From Muribaculaceae bacterium (GTDB taxonomy: Bacteria; Bacteroidota; Bacteroidia; Bacteroidales; Muribaculaceae), in contig JAIDSL010000007.1 of the NCBI GenBank assembly GCA_029061255.1, forward strand, positions 1 through 41,047: 41,047 nucleotides of DNA. The letters run 5' to 3'. Under the pieces are notes generated by a model. That model was not told the origin of the DNA. It did no database searches and saw only the letters and a program-made list of their open reading frames with translations. Every line of letters begins with the position of its first letter. Within the stretch, counting starts at the first letter, position 1. Both the position numbers and the translations under genes were made by a program. Shown in pieces: positions 7,576 to 14,897 of the stretch.

Positions 7576-8877
7576 ATGAACATAAATGGATTGGCACCCG
7601 GAACAATACTAAAGGGTGAGAAATATGAGTATGAGATACATAAGGTATTAGGAAGTGGGTCTTTCGGTATCACATATGTCGCGATGATGAAGAGTGAGGA
7701 TGGCTCATTGCCGGTGGCAGTGGCTCTGAAGGAGTTCTTCATGCGTGAAATCAATGGAAGGGATGGATCCACTGTATCCAACAGCACTGCCAACAATGTC
7801 TTCGGGTACTACAAGAAAAAATTCATCAAGGAAGCCTTGTCGTTGGGTCGACTGAATCATCCAGGTATAATAAAGGTGATAGAGTCGTTTGAAGCTAACA
7901 ATACCTGCTACTACTCTATGGAGTATATACGTGGAGGAAGCCTTGAAGACCTTATCGAAAGGAAAGGATCGCTTGGCGAGGCAGAAACCGTGGCTCTTGC
8001 CATAAAAATCGGTGAGGCACTGGAATACATGCATTCGAAGAATATGGTTCATCTTGACCTGAAGCCTGGCAACATCATGATGAGGGATGGCCAGACACCA
8101 GTCTTGATTGATTTCGGTCTTTCGAAGAAATTTGATGCAGAGGGTCATGCTGAGACAAGCACAACATTAGGATGCGGCACTCCGGGCTACTCCCCCATAG
8201 AGCAAGCTACTCAACAGAAAACAGACGAGCTGCCTGTCACCATGGACATCTATGCCTTCGGTGCAACCATGTTCAAGATGCTGACGGGTAAGCGACCTCC
8301 TGAATCATCATCGATATTAAACGATGGTTTTCCATCAAGAGCATTAAAAAATATCGGATTATCAAGACGACTTATTAACGTAGTAGAGAAATCTATGTCG
8401 CCAAGTAAGAAGAATAGATTCCAACGAATAAACGATGTATTATATGCAATACGTCCACTCAAAGAGAGTCATGAAAAAACAATCATAGATAATACAAAGC
8501 AACAAACACCAGACAATCAACAAAAGAAAAGGAAGTCCGTATCACGATGGTTTTATGTTAATATATTATTATCCATATATATGACATCTGGCTTTTTTTA
8601 TGAATTTTCAAGATTAATACACGGAAAATTAGCTACTAAAAATTGCACTATATACCTATTCTTTTTTTCTTTATCGTTTGTTTTATATCTCTTATATTTG
8701 AATAAACTTATATATTTAAACAGACTGAAAAAAAGTATTTTATGCTTTGCTACAATATTTTTCTCAATGGGAACTCTTATGTTATGCATTTCAGAAAGGA
8801 GTATAGAATTTGGCTTACTCATTATGGCAATTAGTATATTCGCAACTTTTAAGGAATTTGTTAAACAGAGGAAATAA
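7576..8877 (+). CDS. Membrane-anchored Hanks-type Ser/Thr protein kinase
   Basis: 433 residues with a complete kinase domain (about 12-295): glycine loop LGSGSFGITY (25-34), Lys52 in ALKEFF, helix-C Glu86, catalytic loop HLDLKPGN (Asp161, Lys163, Asn166), DFG at 179-181, activation segment GTPGYSPIEQ (201-210) and MDIYAFGATMF. The arginine before the catalytic Asp is replaced by leucine (HLD for HRD), so it is a non-RD kinase and may not need activation-loop phosphorylation. A basic linker leads to four predicted membrane helices (about 325-342, 358-378, 386-405, 409-426), not the single helix plus sensor domain common in PknB-like kinases. It is expected to phosphorylate Thr/Ser on the FHA partners or on the cytoplasmic parts of neighbouring membrane proteins. 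PP2C at 11588 is the likely antagonist. Confidence 0.95.
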   Translation: MNINGLAPGTILKGEKYEYEIHKVLGSGSFGITYVAMMKSEDGSLPVAVALKEFFMREINGRDGSTVSNSTANNVFGYYKKKFIKEALSLGRLNHPGIIKVIESFEANNTCYYSMEYIRGGSLEDLIERKGSLGEAETVALAIKIGEALEYMHSKNMVHLDLKPGNIMMRDGQTPVLIDFGLSKKFDAEGHAETSTTLGCGTPGYSPIEQATQQKTDELPVTMDIYAFGATMFKMLTGKRPPESSSILNDGFPSRALKNIGLSRRLINVVEKSMSPSKKNRFQRINDVLYAIRPLKESHEKTIIDNTKQQTPDNQQKKRKSVSRWFYVNILLSIYMTSGFFYEFSRLIHGKLATKNCTIYLFFFSLSFVLYLLYLNKLIYLNRLKKSILCFATIFFSMGTLMLCISERSIEFGLLIMAISIFATFKEFVKQRK

Positions 8878-9020
8878 TTGTGTTAGAATTTACTTCAAGA
8901 TTATTCCACAAATCTCATTACGATAAAAGAGTAGCTATGAAAAGGTTGATGTTGATAGCTAAGAAAGTTGATTTATTTGATGTAAAAACCCTACCATTTC
9001 ATACAGTATAAGACTGAAGA

Positions 9021-9052
9021 TTTGGCAGAAGTATTTGCATAAATTAAATTTG
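9021..9052 (+). promoter_or_regulatory. Internal promoter of the EF-hand/FHA/PP2C segment
   Basis: TTTG (9021-9024), 20 nt, TAAATTTG (9045-9052) is an exact consensus match 35 nt ahead of the ATG at 9087. It splits the island into at least two transcription units. The 209 nt between the kinase stop and 9087 otherwise hold only a 43-codon GTG-initiated frame (8880-9011) that I do not consider a gene. Confidence 0.75.
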
Positions 9053-9086
9053 CAATAGAAATAATCAAGGATAAAACTGAATCATT

Positions 9087-9701
9087 ATGAACGAAAAGAT
9101 TAAGCGTATTAAAGAGATTTTCATGGAGCAAGGTCCTACTGCAGCAAGCACTGCTTTAGGAGCCACTGCCGGCGTTGTGATCGGCGCAGCCATCACTCCG
9201 GAAGCAGCCAGTGCTGAACCCTCACCTGAACCACCGGGCCCGATACCAACACCAACTCCGGGTCCTACACCTGGACCTACACCTGGACCTATACCGGAAC
9301 CGCCCACTCCTCCTACTCCTGTGACTCCGGAACCTCCGAAACCTGAACACCCGACACCTGAACACCCGACACCTGAACCTCCGACACCAAGCGATGAATT
9401 AGAAGTGTTGGCTTATGAAAGAGTTACAAACGATGACGGAAGCCAAATCGACATCGCAGTCGTGAATATGGACGGAAACGAAGTAGGGGTAATTGATGCA
9501 AATCTTGATGGAAGGGCAGATTTCCTCGTATGCGACGTAAATCTAAATGGCACCATTGATGAAGGAGAGGCTGTGCAGCTGCAAGATCAAGTTATAGAAA
9601 TGGCTCCTCTTCAGGATGCTGCAGGGTTCAATCCCCTATACGCCCAGAATGACATTCCTGACTATGTCAACGATTCTGATGTTGATACCTTTATGGCATA
9701 A
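9087..9701 (+). CDS. Membrane protein with proline-rich stalk and EF-hand-like C-terminal domain
   Basis: 204 residues, not a named family. A short basic N-terminus (KIKRIKEIF) precedes a hydrophobic segment at about 22-38 ending in AASAEP, which reads like a signal anchor. Residues 44-102 are a proline stalk made of repeated TPGP and EPPTP/EHPTP units. The C-terminal domain (about 105-204) has two adjacent calcium-loop-like sequences, DANLDGRAD (137-145) and DVNLNGTIDEGE (150-161), in the DxNxDGxxxxxE pattern of EF-hands and dockerins. The same domain ends the next protein. A likely topology is N-terminus inside with the stalk and EF-hand domain in the periplasm. It is the first gene after a consensus promoter. 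Calcium sensing or cell-envelope attachment is possible but unproven. Confidence 0.78.
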   Translation: MNEKIKRIKEIFMEQGPTAASTALGATAGVVIGAAITPEAASAEPSPEPPGPIPTPTPGPTPGPTPGPIPEPPTPPTPVTPEPPKPEHPTPEHPTPEPPTPSDELEVLAYERVTNDDGSQIDIAVVNMDGNEVGVIDANLDGRADFLVCDVNLNGTIDEGEAVQLQDQVIEMAPLQDAAGFNPLYAQNDIPDYVNDSDVDTFMA

Positions 9702-9803
9702 ACACGTCTGACCTGGCGTAGAGACAACAGCATTGATGCAGGAGTATCATAATCTCATCTTGCCGGATTCCATAAAATAAAAAACTTCAAAATACTATAA
9801 ATC

Positions 9804-10904
9804 ATGAATACGAACTACGATGATGAGGCTACCAGCCTTAATACAAAAGATAACGAAGCTACACAGTATGCTGATGAAAATCAGACAACTCAAAAAGAAA
9901 GTGGAGACTCTACAATAAACGAGGAAGAATCGACAGCAAATGAGGATCAATCGAACGTCGAAGATCAAAAACAGGAGAATAATGAAGACATAACAGCTGA
10001 AGAGAGCAAACCTAAGAAGGACTGGAAAAAAGTGGCAATCAGCGCAGGAAGTGGTGTGCTACTTGGAGTTGGCTCTACATTGTTTATGGGAATGCAAAGC
10101 GCAAATGCGGATGTTGAACCGATAGTGACGGATGACCCTCACAATCAATGGACCGACGGCAAGGTGGAAGTTGCAACGGGGGTTAATGACGGCATGAGCT
10201 TTGGAGAGGCATTCGCCACAGCCCGTGAGGAAGTTGGCCCTGGCGGCGTATTCGAATGGCATGGGAATGTTTACGCAACATACTCCAAAGAGGAATGGGA
10301 TATGATGTCGCCCGAAGACAGGGCTGAGTTCAACAGTCATTTCGCATGGAACCAAGGCAACAACCACTCTTCGGGAAATAATAGCGTAAACCATACACAC
10401 ACAGCACAGAACGAAGATATAATTATTGATCAAGACTTTAACGACTCACCTTCAGAACAGAATCAACATAACAGTTCCTCTACAGAAGCCATTACTGGAG
10501 ATGATGACATTAATGTCATATCAGTAGATAATCCGCAAGAAAGCAACCTGACTGCGCATACCACTCCACACTCTACTAACGGAGATGATATCTCTGTCAC
10601 TTCCGCCGAACCTGAAATAGAGATACTTGGCGTGGTGCACGATGCCGATGCAGGTGCCAATATTGGTGGACTGATGGTAGATGGTCATGAAGTAGTAGTT
10701 GTAGACCTAGATGGGGATATGATATTCGACGTTATGGCTGTGGATGCCAACAGCAACGGGACTCTTGAAAACAACGAGGTTGTTGATATCCATGATCAAG
10801 GCCTTACTGTGGCCGGCTTAGGTGGATTCTCTAATCCAACCGGCGACCTTATGGCTTCAAATGATGCGCCCGACTACACTTCAGATCCCATCTATGAAGG
10901 CTAA
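9804..10904 (+). CDS. Membrane protein with acidic N-terminus and EF-hand-like C-terminal domain (paralogue of 9087 product)
   Basis: 366 residues. Residues 1-72 are acidic and rich in Glu, Asn, Gln and Thr, probably disordered and cytoplasmic. Its many threonines could be kinase targets read by the FHA proteins. One membrane helix lies at about 77-97, ending in the AxA-like NADVEP. A low-complexity Asn/His/Ser region leads to a C-terminal domain that aligns with the previous protein: VDLDGDMIFDV, DANSNGTLENNE (about 314-325), and the shared ending NDAPDY. The frame continues after the TAA stop for 19 more sense codons of similar composition, to a TAG at 10962, so the gene may have been shortened by a nonsense change. 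Function unknown. Confidence 0.78.
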   Translation: MNTNYDDEATSLNTKDNEATQYADENQTTQKESGDSTINEEESTANEDQSNVEDQKQENNEDITAEESKPKKDWKKVAISAGSGVLLGVGSTLFMGMQSANADVEPIVTDDPHNQWTDGKVEVATGVNDGMSFGEAFATAREEVGPGGVFEWHGNVYATYSKEEWDMMSPEDRAEFNSHFAWNQGNNHSSGNNSVNHTHTAQNEDIIIDQDFNDSPSEQNQHNSSSTEAITGDDDINVISVDNPQESNLTAHTTPHSTNGDDISVTSAEPEIEILGVVHDADAGANIGGLMVDGHEVVVVDLDGDMIFDVMAVDANSNGTLENNEVVDIHDQGLTVAGLGGFSNPTGDLMASNDAPDYTSDPIYEG

Positions 10905-10982
10905 TATCCTGCGAACCCTTATAACGGCGATTCTGCTGACCCTTTGCCTATAAATGAATGGTAGAATAAACAGAAAACAATC

Positions 10983-11579
10983 ATGAATGAAATAATTCAG
11001 ATAAAATGCCCCTTTTGCGGAGCTGTGCTTTCCGTCAAGAACCAGCCAGGTATAGAGACGAAAAACGTAACATGCCCAATATGCAAGCAGAAATCTCCAT
11101 TCCTTCAATTCAAGAAAGTTAAAGCCTCAGCATACTATGACGAGACACCTACGGAGTACCCTCATAAAGAAGAATGTACACAATACTCTTACGAAAAAGA
11201 GGAAAAGACCCAAATGGGGGAAATGAATTTCACGTTAGGAAAAGTGAAAGTCTTGGATTCAGGCGTTTCATATCAACTTAAGCCTGGACGAAACGTAATC
11301 GGAAGAAAAGGGGCGAAATCGGGGGCAGATTTCCAGATAAATACAGGTGAAAAGCGTTCTATGAGTAGGGAGCATATAGTCATAGAAGTGAAGAAAATTC
11401 CGGCGAAGGGTTATGTGCATTATTTGTCTCTGTTCAAGGAAAGGGTAAACAAGACTTTCATCGGCAACGAACCACTTCTCTACGGAGACTGCATTGTGCT
11501 AAACCACGGTGATATTATCCGTCTGCCAGATGCCAACATAAAATTTGAGCTGCCTGATGATGAAGCTACAACCATCTAA
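10983..11579 (+). CDS. Zinc-ribbon / FHA-domain protein
   Basis: 198 residues, cytoplasmic. The N-terminus is a zinc ribbon (CPFC at 9-12 and CPIC at 31-34). A linker follows, then a well-formed FHA domain at about 84-190 with NVIGRKG (104-110), MSREHIVIEV (127-136, holding the Ser128, Arg129 and His131 expected to contact phosphothreonine) and NKTFIGNEPL (156-165). The conserved residues are intact, so it should bind phosphothreonine, most simply on a substrate of the neighbouring kinase. It is 8 nt upstream of the PP2C gene, a common FHA-PP2C pairing. Compare the protein at 4150, which has the same two domain types in the opposite order plus a membrane hairpin. Confidence 0.93.
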   Translation: MNEIIQIKCPFCGAVLSVKNQPGIETKNVTCPICKQKSPFLQFKKVKASAYYDETPTEYPHKEECTQYSYEKEEKTQMGEMNFTLGKVKVLDSGVSYQLKPGRNVIGRKGAKSGADFQINTGEKRSMSREHIVIEVKKIPAKGYVHYLSLFKERVNKTFIGNEPLLYGDCIVLNHGDIIRLPDANIKFELPDDEATTI

Positions 11580-11587
11580 GATATATT

Positions 11588-12781
11588 ATGAAGTATAAGT
11601 TAAAAGTATTCAGCATATGGGAATTCGGACAAAGAAAGGATTCCCAAGGAAATCCACATCAGGAAGACAGTACTTTCCCGGAAGCCGGAAAACTATCGGA
11701 CTCTGACAGGTTGTTTATTCTATGTGATGGCATGGGTGGTCATGATGCAGGCGAAGTGGCAAGCATGACTGTGTGCGATGCTATGAGCAAATCGATTCTA
11801 AACGACGGTCACGACAGCGAAGGCAAGTTTGACAAGCAAGATTTTGAAAACGCCCTTGATGCTGCCTACGAAGCCCTTGATAAGAAAGACAGCGGTGCTG
11901 AAAAGAAAATGGGTACTACCCTAACCTTTCTTAAACTTTATGAAAAGGGAGCTTTCATAGCACATATGGGCGATAGCAGGGTCTATCACATTCGTCCCGG
12001 GAAAAGCGGGGAAGATACAAGAATTCTTCATGAGACCTCGGATCATTCACTCGTAAATGATTTAGTCAAGATAGGAGAACTGTCACGAGAAGAGGCAAGG
12101 ATATCGAAACAGAAGAATGTGATCACTCGAGCGATGCAGCCCCATATGGACCGCAGACCAAAAGCTGATATATACGAAACTTCGGATTTACAACCGGGAG
12201 ATTATTTCTACATGTGCTCGGATGGAATGCTCGAACAAGCAGAAATGGAAGACGGGACATCACTCAAAAATATTTTCTCAGAAAGAGGGGGTGAGGATGA
12301 AAAGAAGGTGGAGATTCTCAAATCTGTGACTGAAAACAACCGAGATAACCACACAGCCTTTATCGTTCATATTATTGAAGTGATTGATCCGATTATTACA
12401 GTAAAGTCGACGGAATCTCCTCTTGATAAAAAGTTTGCAGCTATCGTGGATGATGATGAAGTTGAAACTTCGACCGTAAGCGAGACCCCGGTTTCACAAG
12501 AGGCTAATAAACTTCAAAAGAACGGAATAAATAAAAATGGACGAGATTCAACGATTAACAGATTTCTTCATTCCAATCTTTATCGATTCATCTTTACCGC
12601 AATCATAGTAGCAGCTGTTACCATAGCATATATAAGCATTAAGAGTTGTAATTCAAATAAGGAGGAAGTGGATAAGAAAATGATTGAGAAAACATCTATT
12701 CCGGAGCATGAGGATAATTCTGGGAATAATGATTTTCAGAAAGATGGAAAAGAGACCGTAGAGATGAACGAAAACCAGTAA
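11588..12781 (+). CDS. Membrane-anchored PP2C-type Ser/Thr protein phosphatase
   Basis: 397 residues. PPM/PP2C domain at about 1-265 with all metal-site motifs: QED (25-27), CDGMGGHDAGEVAS (46-59), GTTLTFL (109-115), AHMGDSRVYHI (125-135), ITRAMQPH (179-186), MCSDGML (209-215) and the last Asp in RDNHTAF (252-258). A linker carries it to one membrane helix near 334-352 (FIFTAIIVAAVTIAYIS) and a short Lys/Glu-rich tail. It should dephosphorylate targets of the kinase at 7576 at the inner membrane. It follows the FHA gene by 8 nt and precedes a secreted Cys-rich protein by 22 nt, so the three are very probably on one mRNA. Confidence 0.96.
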   Translation: MKYKLKVFSIWEFGQRKDSQGNPHQEDSTFPEAGKLSDSDRLFILCDGMGGHDAGEVASMTVCDAMSKSILNDGHDSEGKFDKQDFENALDAAYEALDKKDSGAEKKMGTTLTFLKLYEKGAFIAHMGDSRVYHIRPGKSGEDTRILHETSDHSLVNDLVKIGELSREEARISKQKNVITRAMQPHMDRRPKADIYETSDLQPGDYFYMCSDGMLEQAEMEDGTSLKNIFSERGGEDEKKVEILKSVTENNRDNHTAFIVHIIEVIDPIITVKSTESPLDKKFAAIVDDDEVETSTVSETPVSQEANKLQKNGINKNGRDSTINRFLHSNLYRFIFTAIIVAAVTIAYISIKSCNSNKEEVDKKMIEKTSIPEHEDNSGNNDFQKDGKETVEMNENQ

Positions 12782-12803
12782 TCCCACTTTAACAACGACA
12801 ATA

Positions 12804-13394
12804 ATGAAAAGTATATTAAGAATAGTATTTGCTATAAGTTGTGTAATATTCTCTTTGTCAGTAGAAGCACGAGACTGCGGTTCTTGTCACGGTAAGGGAT
12901 GGAAACGTGTCTTTGTAGGAGTATCCAACTATGGAGTTGGGGGCGGAAGAACACGCCAATGTCAGTATTGCGGTAAGCATGTATCTTCATCAGACAACCA
13001 TTACTGTATCTGTACGACATGTGGTGGGACTGGTCAGGCAGGCGGATCAAGAGGTGGCACATCAATGCTCCACCCGGATGAAGCTAAAAACGTTCAGTTG
13101 ATACTTGAATTGCTTAACTATGGAGAACCATATTATCCGGATTGCAACATATGTAAAGGTTCGGGTAATTGTCCACACTGTCACGGAGCAAGCAGAAACA
13201 GTTATTATGATTGGGAGACTGGTCTGACTTACGGAGCATGCGTAGCATGCGGAAGTTCAGGAATCTGTCCGACTTGCCGAGGAGGCAGAAAAGGAGCTAA
13301 ACAATATAAGCCCATAAGCAACCAACGACGCGAACAGTGTCTTGATATGCTCCGCACCATTATGCTTAATGCTTCTAAACGTACACAACGATAA
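12804..13394 (+). CDS. Secreted cysteine-rich protein with DnaJ zinc-finger-like repeats
   Basis: 196 residues. A signal peptide (1-22) is followed at once by repeated CxxCxGxG-type motifs: CGSCHGKG, CQYC, CTTCGGTG, CNICKGSGNCPHCHGAS and CVACGSSGICPTCRGG. The spacing is that of the DnaJ/Hsp40 zinc finger, but no J domain is present and the protein is predicted to be exported, where the cysteines could hold zinc or disulfides. It follows the PP2C gene by 22 nt. Similar small exported proteins exist in Bacteroidota with no known role. It may be an envelope chaperone-like binder for the other exported products of this island, but that is a guess. Confidence 0.8.
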   Translation: MKSILRIVFAISCVIFSLSVEARDCGSCHGKGWKRVFVGVSNYGVGGGRTRQCQYCGKHVSSSDNHYCICTTCGGTGQAGGSRGGTSMLHPDEAKNVQLILELLNYGEPYYPDCNICKGSGNCPHCHGASRNSYYDWETGLTYGACVACGSSGICPTCRGGRKGAKQYKPISNQRREQCLDMLRTIMLNASKRTQR

Positions 13395-13424
13395 CATCTA
13401 TTAATCTCTATTTTGTTACTGTAT

Positions 13425-14000
13425 ATGAATTTGATGGATGAACTAAAAGTGTTTGACCAAGTACTAACATCAGAATCCGGACGATTTTATTGTAAGAACG
13501 GTATCGTACAGAGATTTGAGCCTACAAGCTTCAATCTCATTGAAGGAGGCATATATGCCCCACAAGATAATGGAAATGATATGAAACACTATGAGCTTGC
13601 GGTTAAGACTCTTATTGTCCCAAATGGAATAAAGGGATTTTGCGATAATTTCTTTCGAGACGGAGCTGTCACAGATATATTTATCTTGCCGGATTCATTG
13701 GAATCTATAGGAACCAATGATTTGAATTCCAAAGGTTGTGTATTTGCAAAAAGTTTTCTTCCTGAAGTTGTCATCCCCGGTAATGTCAAAATTTTAGGGA
13801 TTTATTGTTTTGGGGGTGCTTGTATCGATAAGTTAGTAATTAGGGAGACTACTGAATCTCCTTACCTACGCCAGTTTAAGGATGCAAGAATCAAGGAGCT
13901 TTATCTGCCTCACAGCGTAGTAAGTGGGAATAAAGACGGTGATTATGATTTTTACAGAAATTTCAGTAATCATTGTAATTGCAGAGTAATCGAATATTAA
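13425..14000 (+). CDS. Leucine-rich repeat (BspA/LRR_5-like) protein
   Basis: 191 residues from the ATG at 13425; a TTG 12 nt earlier is the only earlier start and looks unlikely. No signal peptide is seen. The middle has repeated strand-turn units of the BspA type: VKTLIVPNGIKGFCDNFFRD, DIFILPDSLESIG, EVVIPGNVKILGIYCF, DKLVIRETT and IKELYLPHSV, spaced about 23-30 residues. Such repeats usually bind proteins. It lies 30 nt after the Cys-rich gene in the same direction. Its probable role is as a protein-interaction module of the island, with target unknown. Confidence 0.75.
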   Translation: MNLMDELKVFDQVLTSESGRFYCKNGIVQRFEPTSFNLIEGGIYAPQDNGNDMKHYELAVKTLIVPNGIKGFCDNFFRDGAVTDIFILPDSLESIGTNDLNSKGCVFAKSFLPEVVIPGNVKILGIYCFGGACIDKLVIRETTESPYLRQFKDARIKELYLPHSVVSGNKDGDYDFYRNFSNHCNCRVIEY

Positions 14001-14074
14001 AACCATCAACTTCATTTTGTAAGTGCTGATGATCAAGTCTTTCAGTTTAGAAGGTTATATGCAGGTGAATTATT

Positions 14075-14725
14075 ATGGAGACTTCGCAGAGTTTGTGGCA
14101 AAGATTCAAGGCTTGGAAAAGTGATGCTCATCGACAATACGTCAATATCTGTTCTAACAGGAATTCTGTAGTCAACGTTTTGTTGTCTATTCTATTATCT
14201 ACAACCATTGTCATCTCTCTTTTCGTATTGGCAATAGCAATATGCTTTTTGATAATAGATCCGTATCGTATTGGCGGGGCTTTCGGAATAGCATGGATAT
14301 ACTATCCACTTTTCTGTATCTATTATATGTGCAGTTTTTTGGGTGGTCAGAACAAAAGTGCCATTCTCCCTGCATATTTGGGTTCTACTCTTGTATGGTA
14401 TTTTATTTTGTTCTCTTGGTTGATTTTGATATCTGATCATGTATTCTTCTACGACAAGGATGAAATTGCATCAATATGGAGTGACCTTGCTTTGCTGGTA
14501 TTTCCATTGATAGCATCTTTGCTGCTGAATGTAATATTCTTCGGATTGATCTATGCAATAATGCAAATCAAAAGGGAAGGAATATCAGCCTGGAGTCAAC
14601 TTAATAATTCTGATGGAAAAAGAACAAAAAATGAGAAAATAAGTATTAAGATTTTCTTTATCTTGCTGATTCTCCCAATCCTTGCAAGTGGAATACTAAT
14701 GTGCAAATCTCACGGAATACTATAA
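14075..14725 (+). CDS. Four-helix membrane protein, unknown function
   Basis: 216 residues, not recognised. Four hydrophobic stretches can be seen at about 28-55, 64-82, 92-118 and 133-160, with a fifth near the C-terminus (about 192-212, IFFILLILPILASGILMC). The N-terminal 25 residues are charged and cytoplasmic. It is the last gene of the plus-strand signalling island and is followed by a weak hairpin-T-run. Base composition is AT-rich like the genes before it. No catalytic motif seen. Confidence 0.7.
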   Translation: METSQSLWQRFKAWKSDAHRQYVNICSNRNSVVNVLLSILLSTTIVISLFVLAIAICFLIIDPYRIGGAFGIAWIYYPLFCIYYMCSFLGGQNKSAILPAYLGSTLVWYFILFSWLILISDHVFFYDKDEIASIWSDLALLVFPLIASLLLNVIFFGLIYAIMQIKREGISAWSQLNNSDGKRTKNEKISIKIFFILLILPILASGILMCKSHGIL

Positions 14726-14768
14726 TTTAAATTCTGCGCCCCCTCTTCCAGTTCCCTTACCTCCCATC

Positions 14769-14785
14769 GCTGATGCTTCATCAGC
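14769..14785. other. Perfect short hairpin, possible 3' end of the signalling island
   Basis: GCTGATG-CTT-CATCAGC forms a 7-bp stem with a 3-nt loop, 43 nt after the last island gene. No T-run follows, so it is more likely an mRNA 3'-end stabiliser or protein site than a classic terminator. Confidence 0.4.
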
Positions 14786-14856
14786 ATATGTCTCTTTCAT
14801 TCTCCCCTCCTTTTACATCTAACTTCATCCGCAACTTCTACCTATATATATAATAT

Positions 14857-14877
14857 AACGGGCAGTAGTCCGTTTTC
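14857..14877 (+). terminator. Weak terminator-like hairpin before porQ
   Basis: AACGG-GCAGTAGT-CCGTT followed by TT. The stem is only 5 bp and sits 21-41 nt before the porQ start, so it could equally belong to the porQ leader. I see no consensus promoter for porQ in 14726-14897. Confidence 0.3.
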
Positions 14878-14897
14878 TATATATGTATATGCATAAG

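Noticed and set aside
8880..9011. 43-codon GTG-initiated frame between the kinase and the EF-hand gene
   Set aside because: No recognisable motif, unusual start and no conserved signal; it also lies just upstream of the -33 box of the 9087 promoter. Possibly the remnant of an older gene, but not supportable as one.
3175..14725. Island as a type VI secretion phosphorylation module
   Set aside because: Kinase, PP2C and FHA proteins match in type, but no T6SS structural gene is present in the window.
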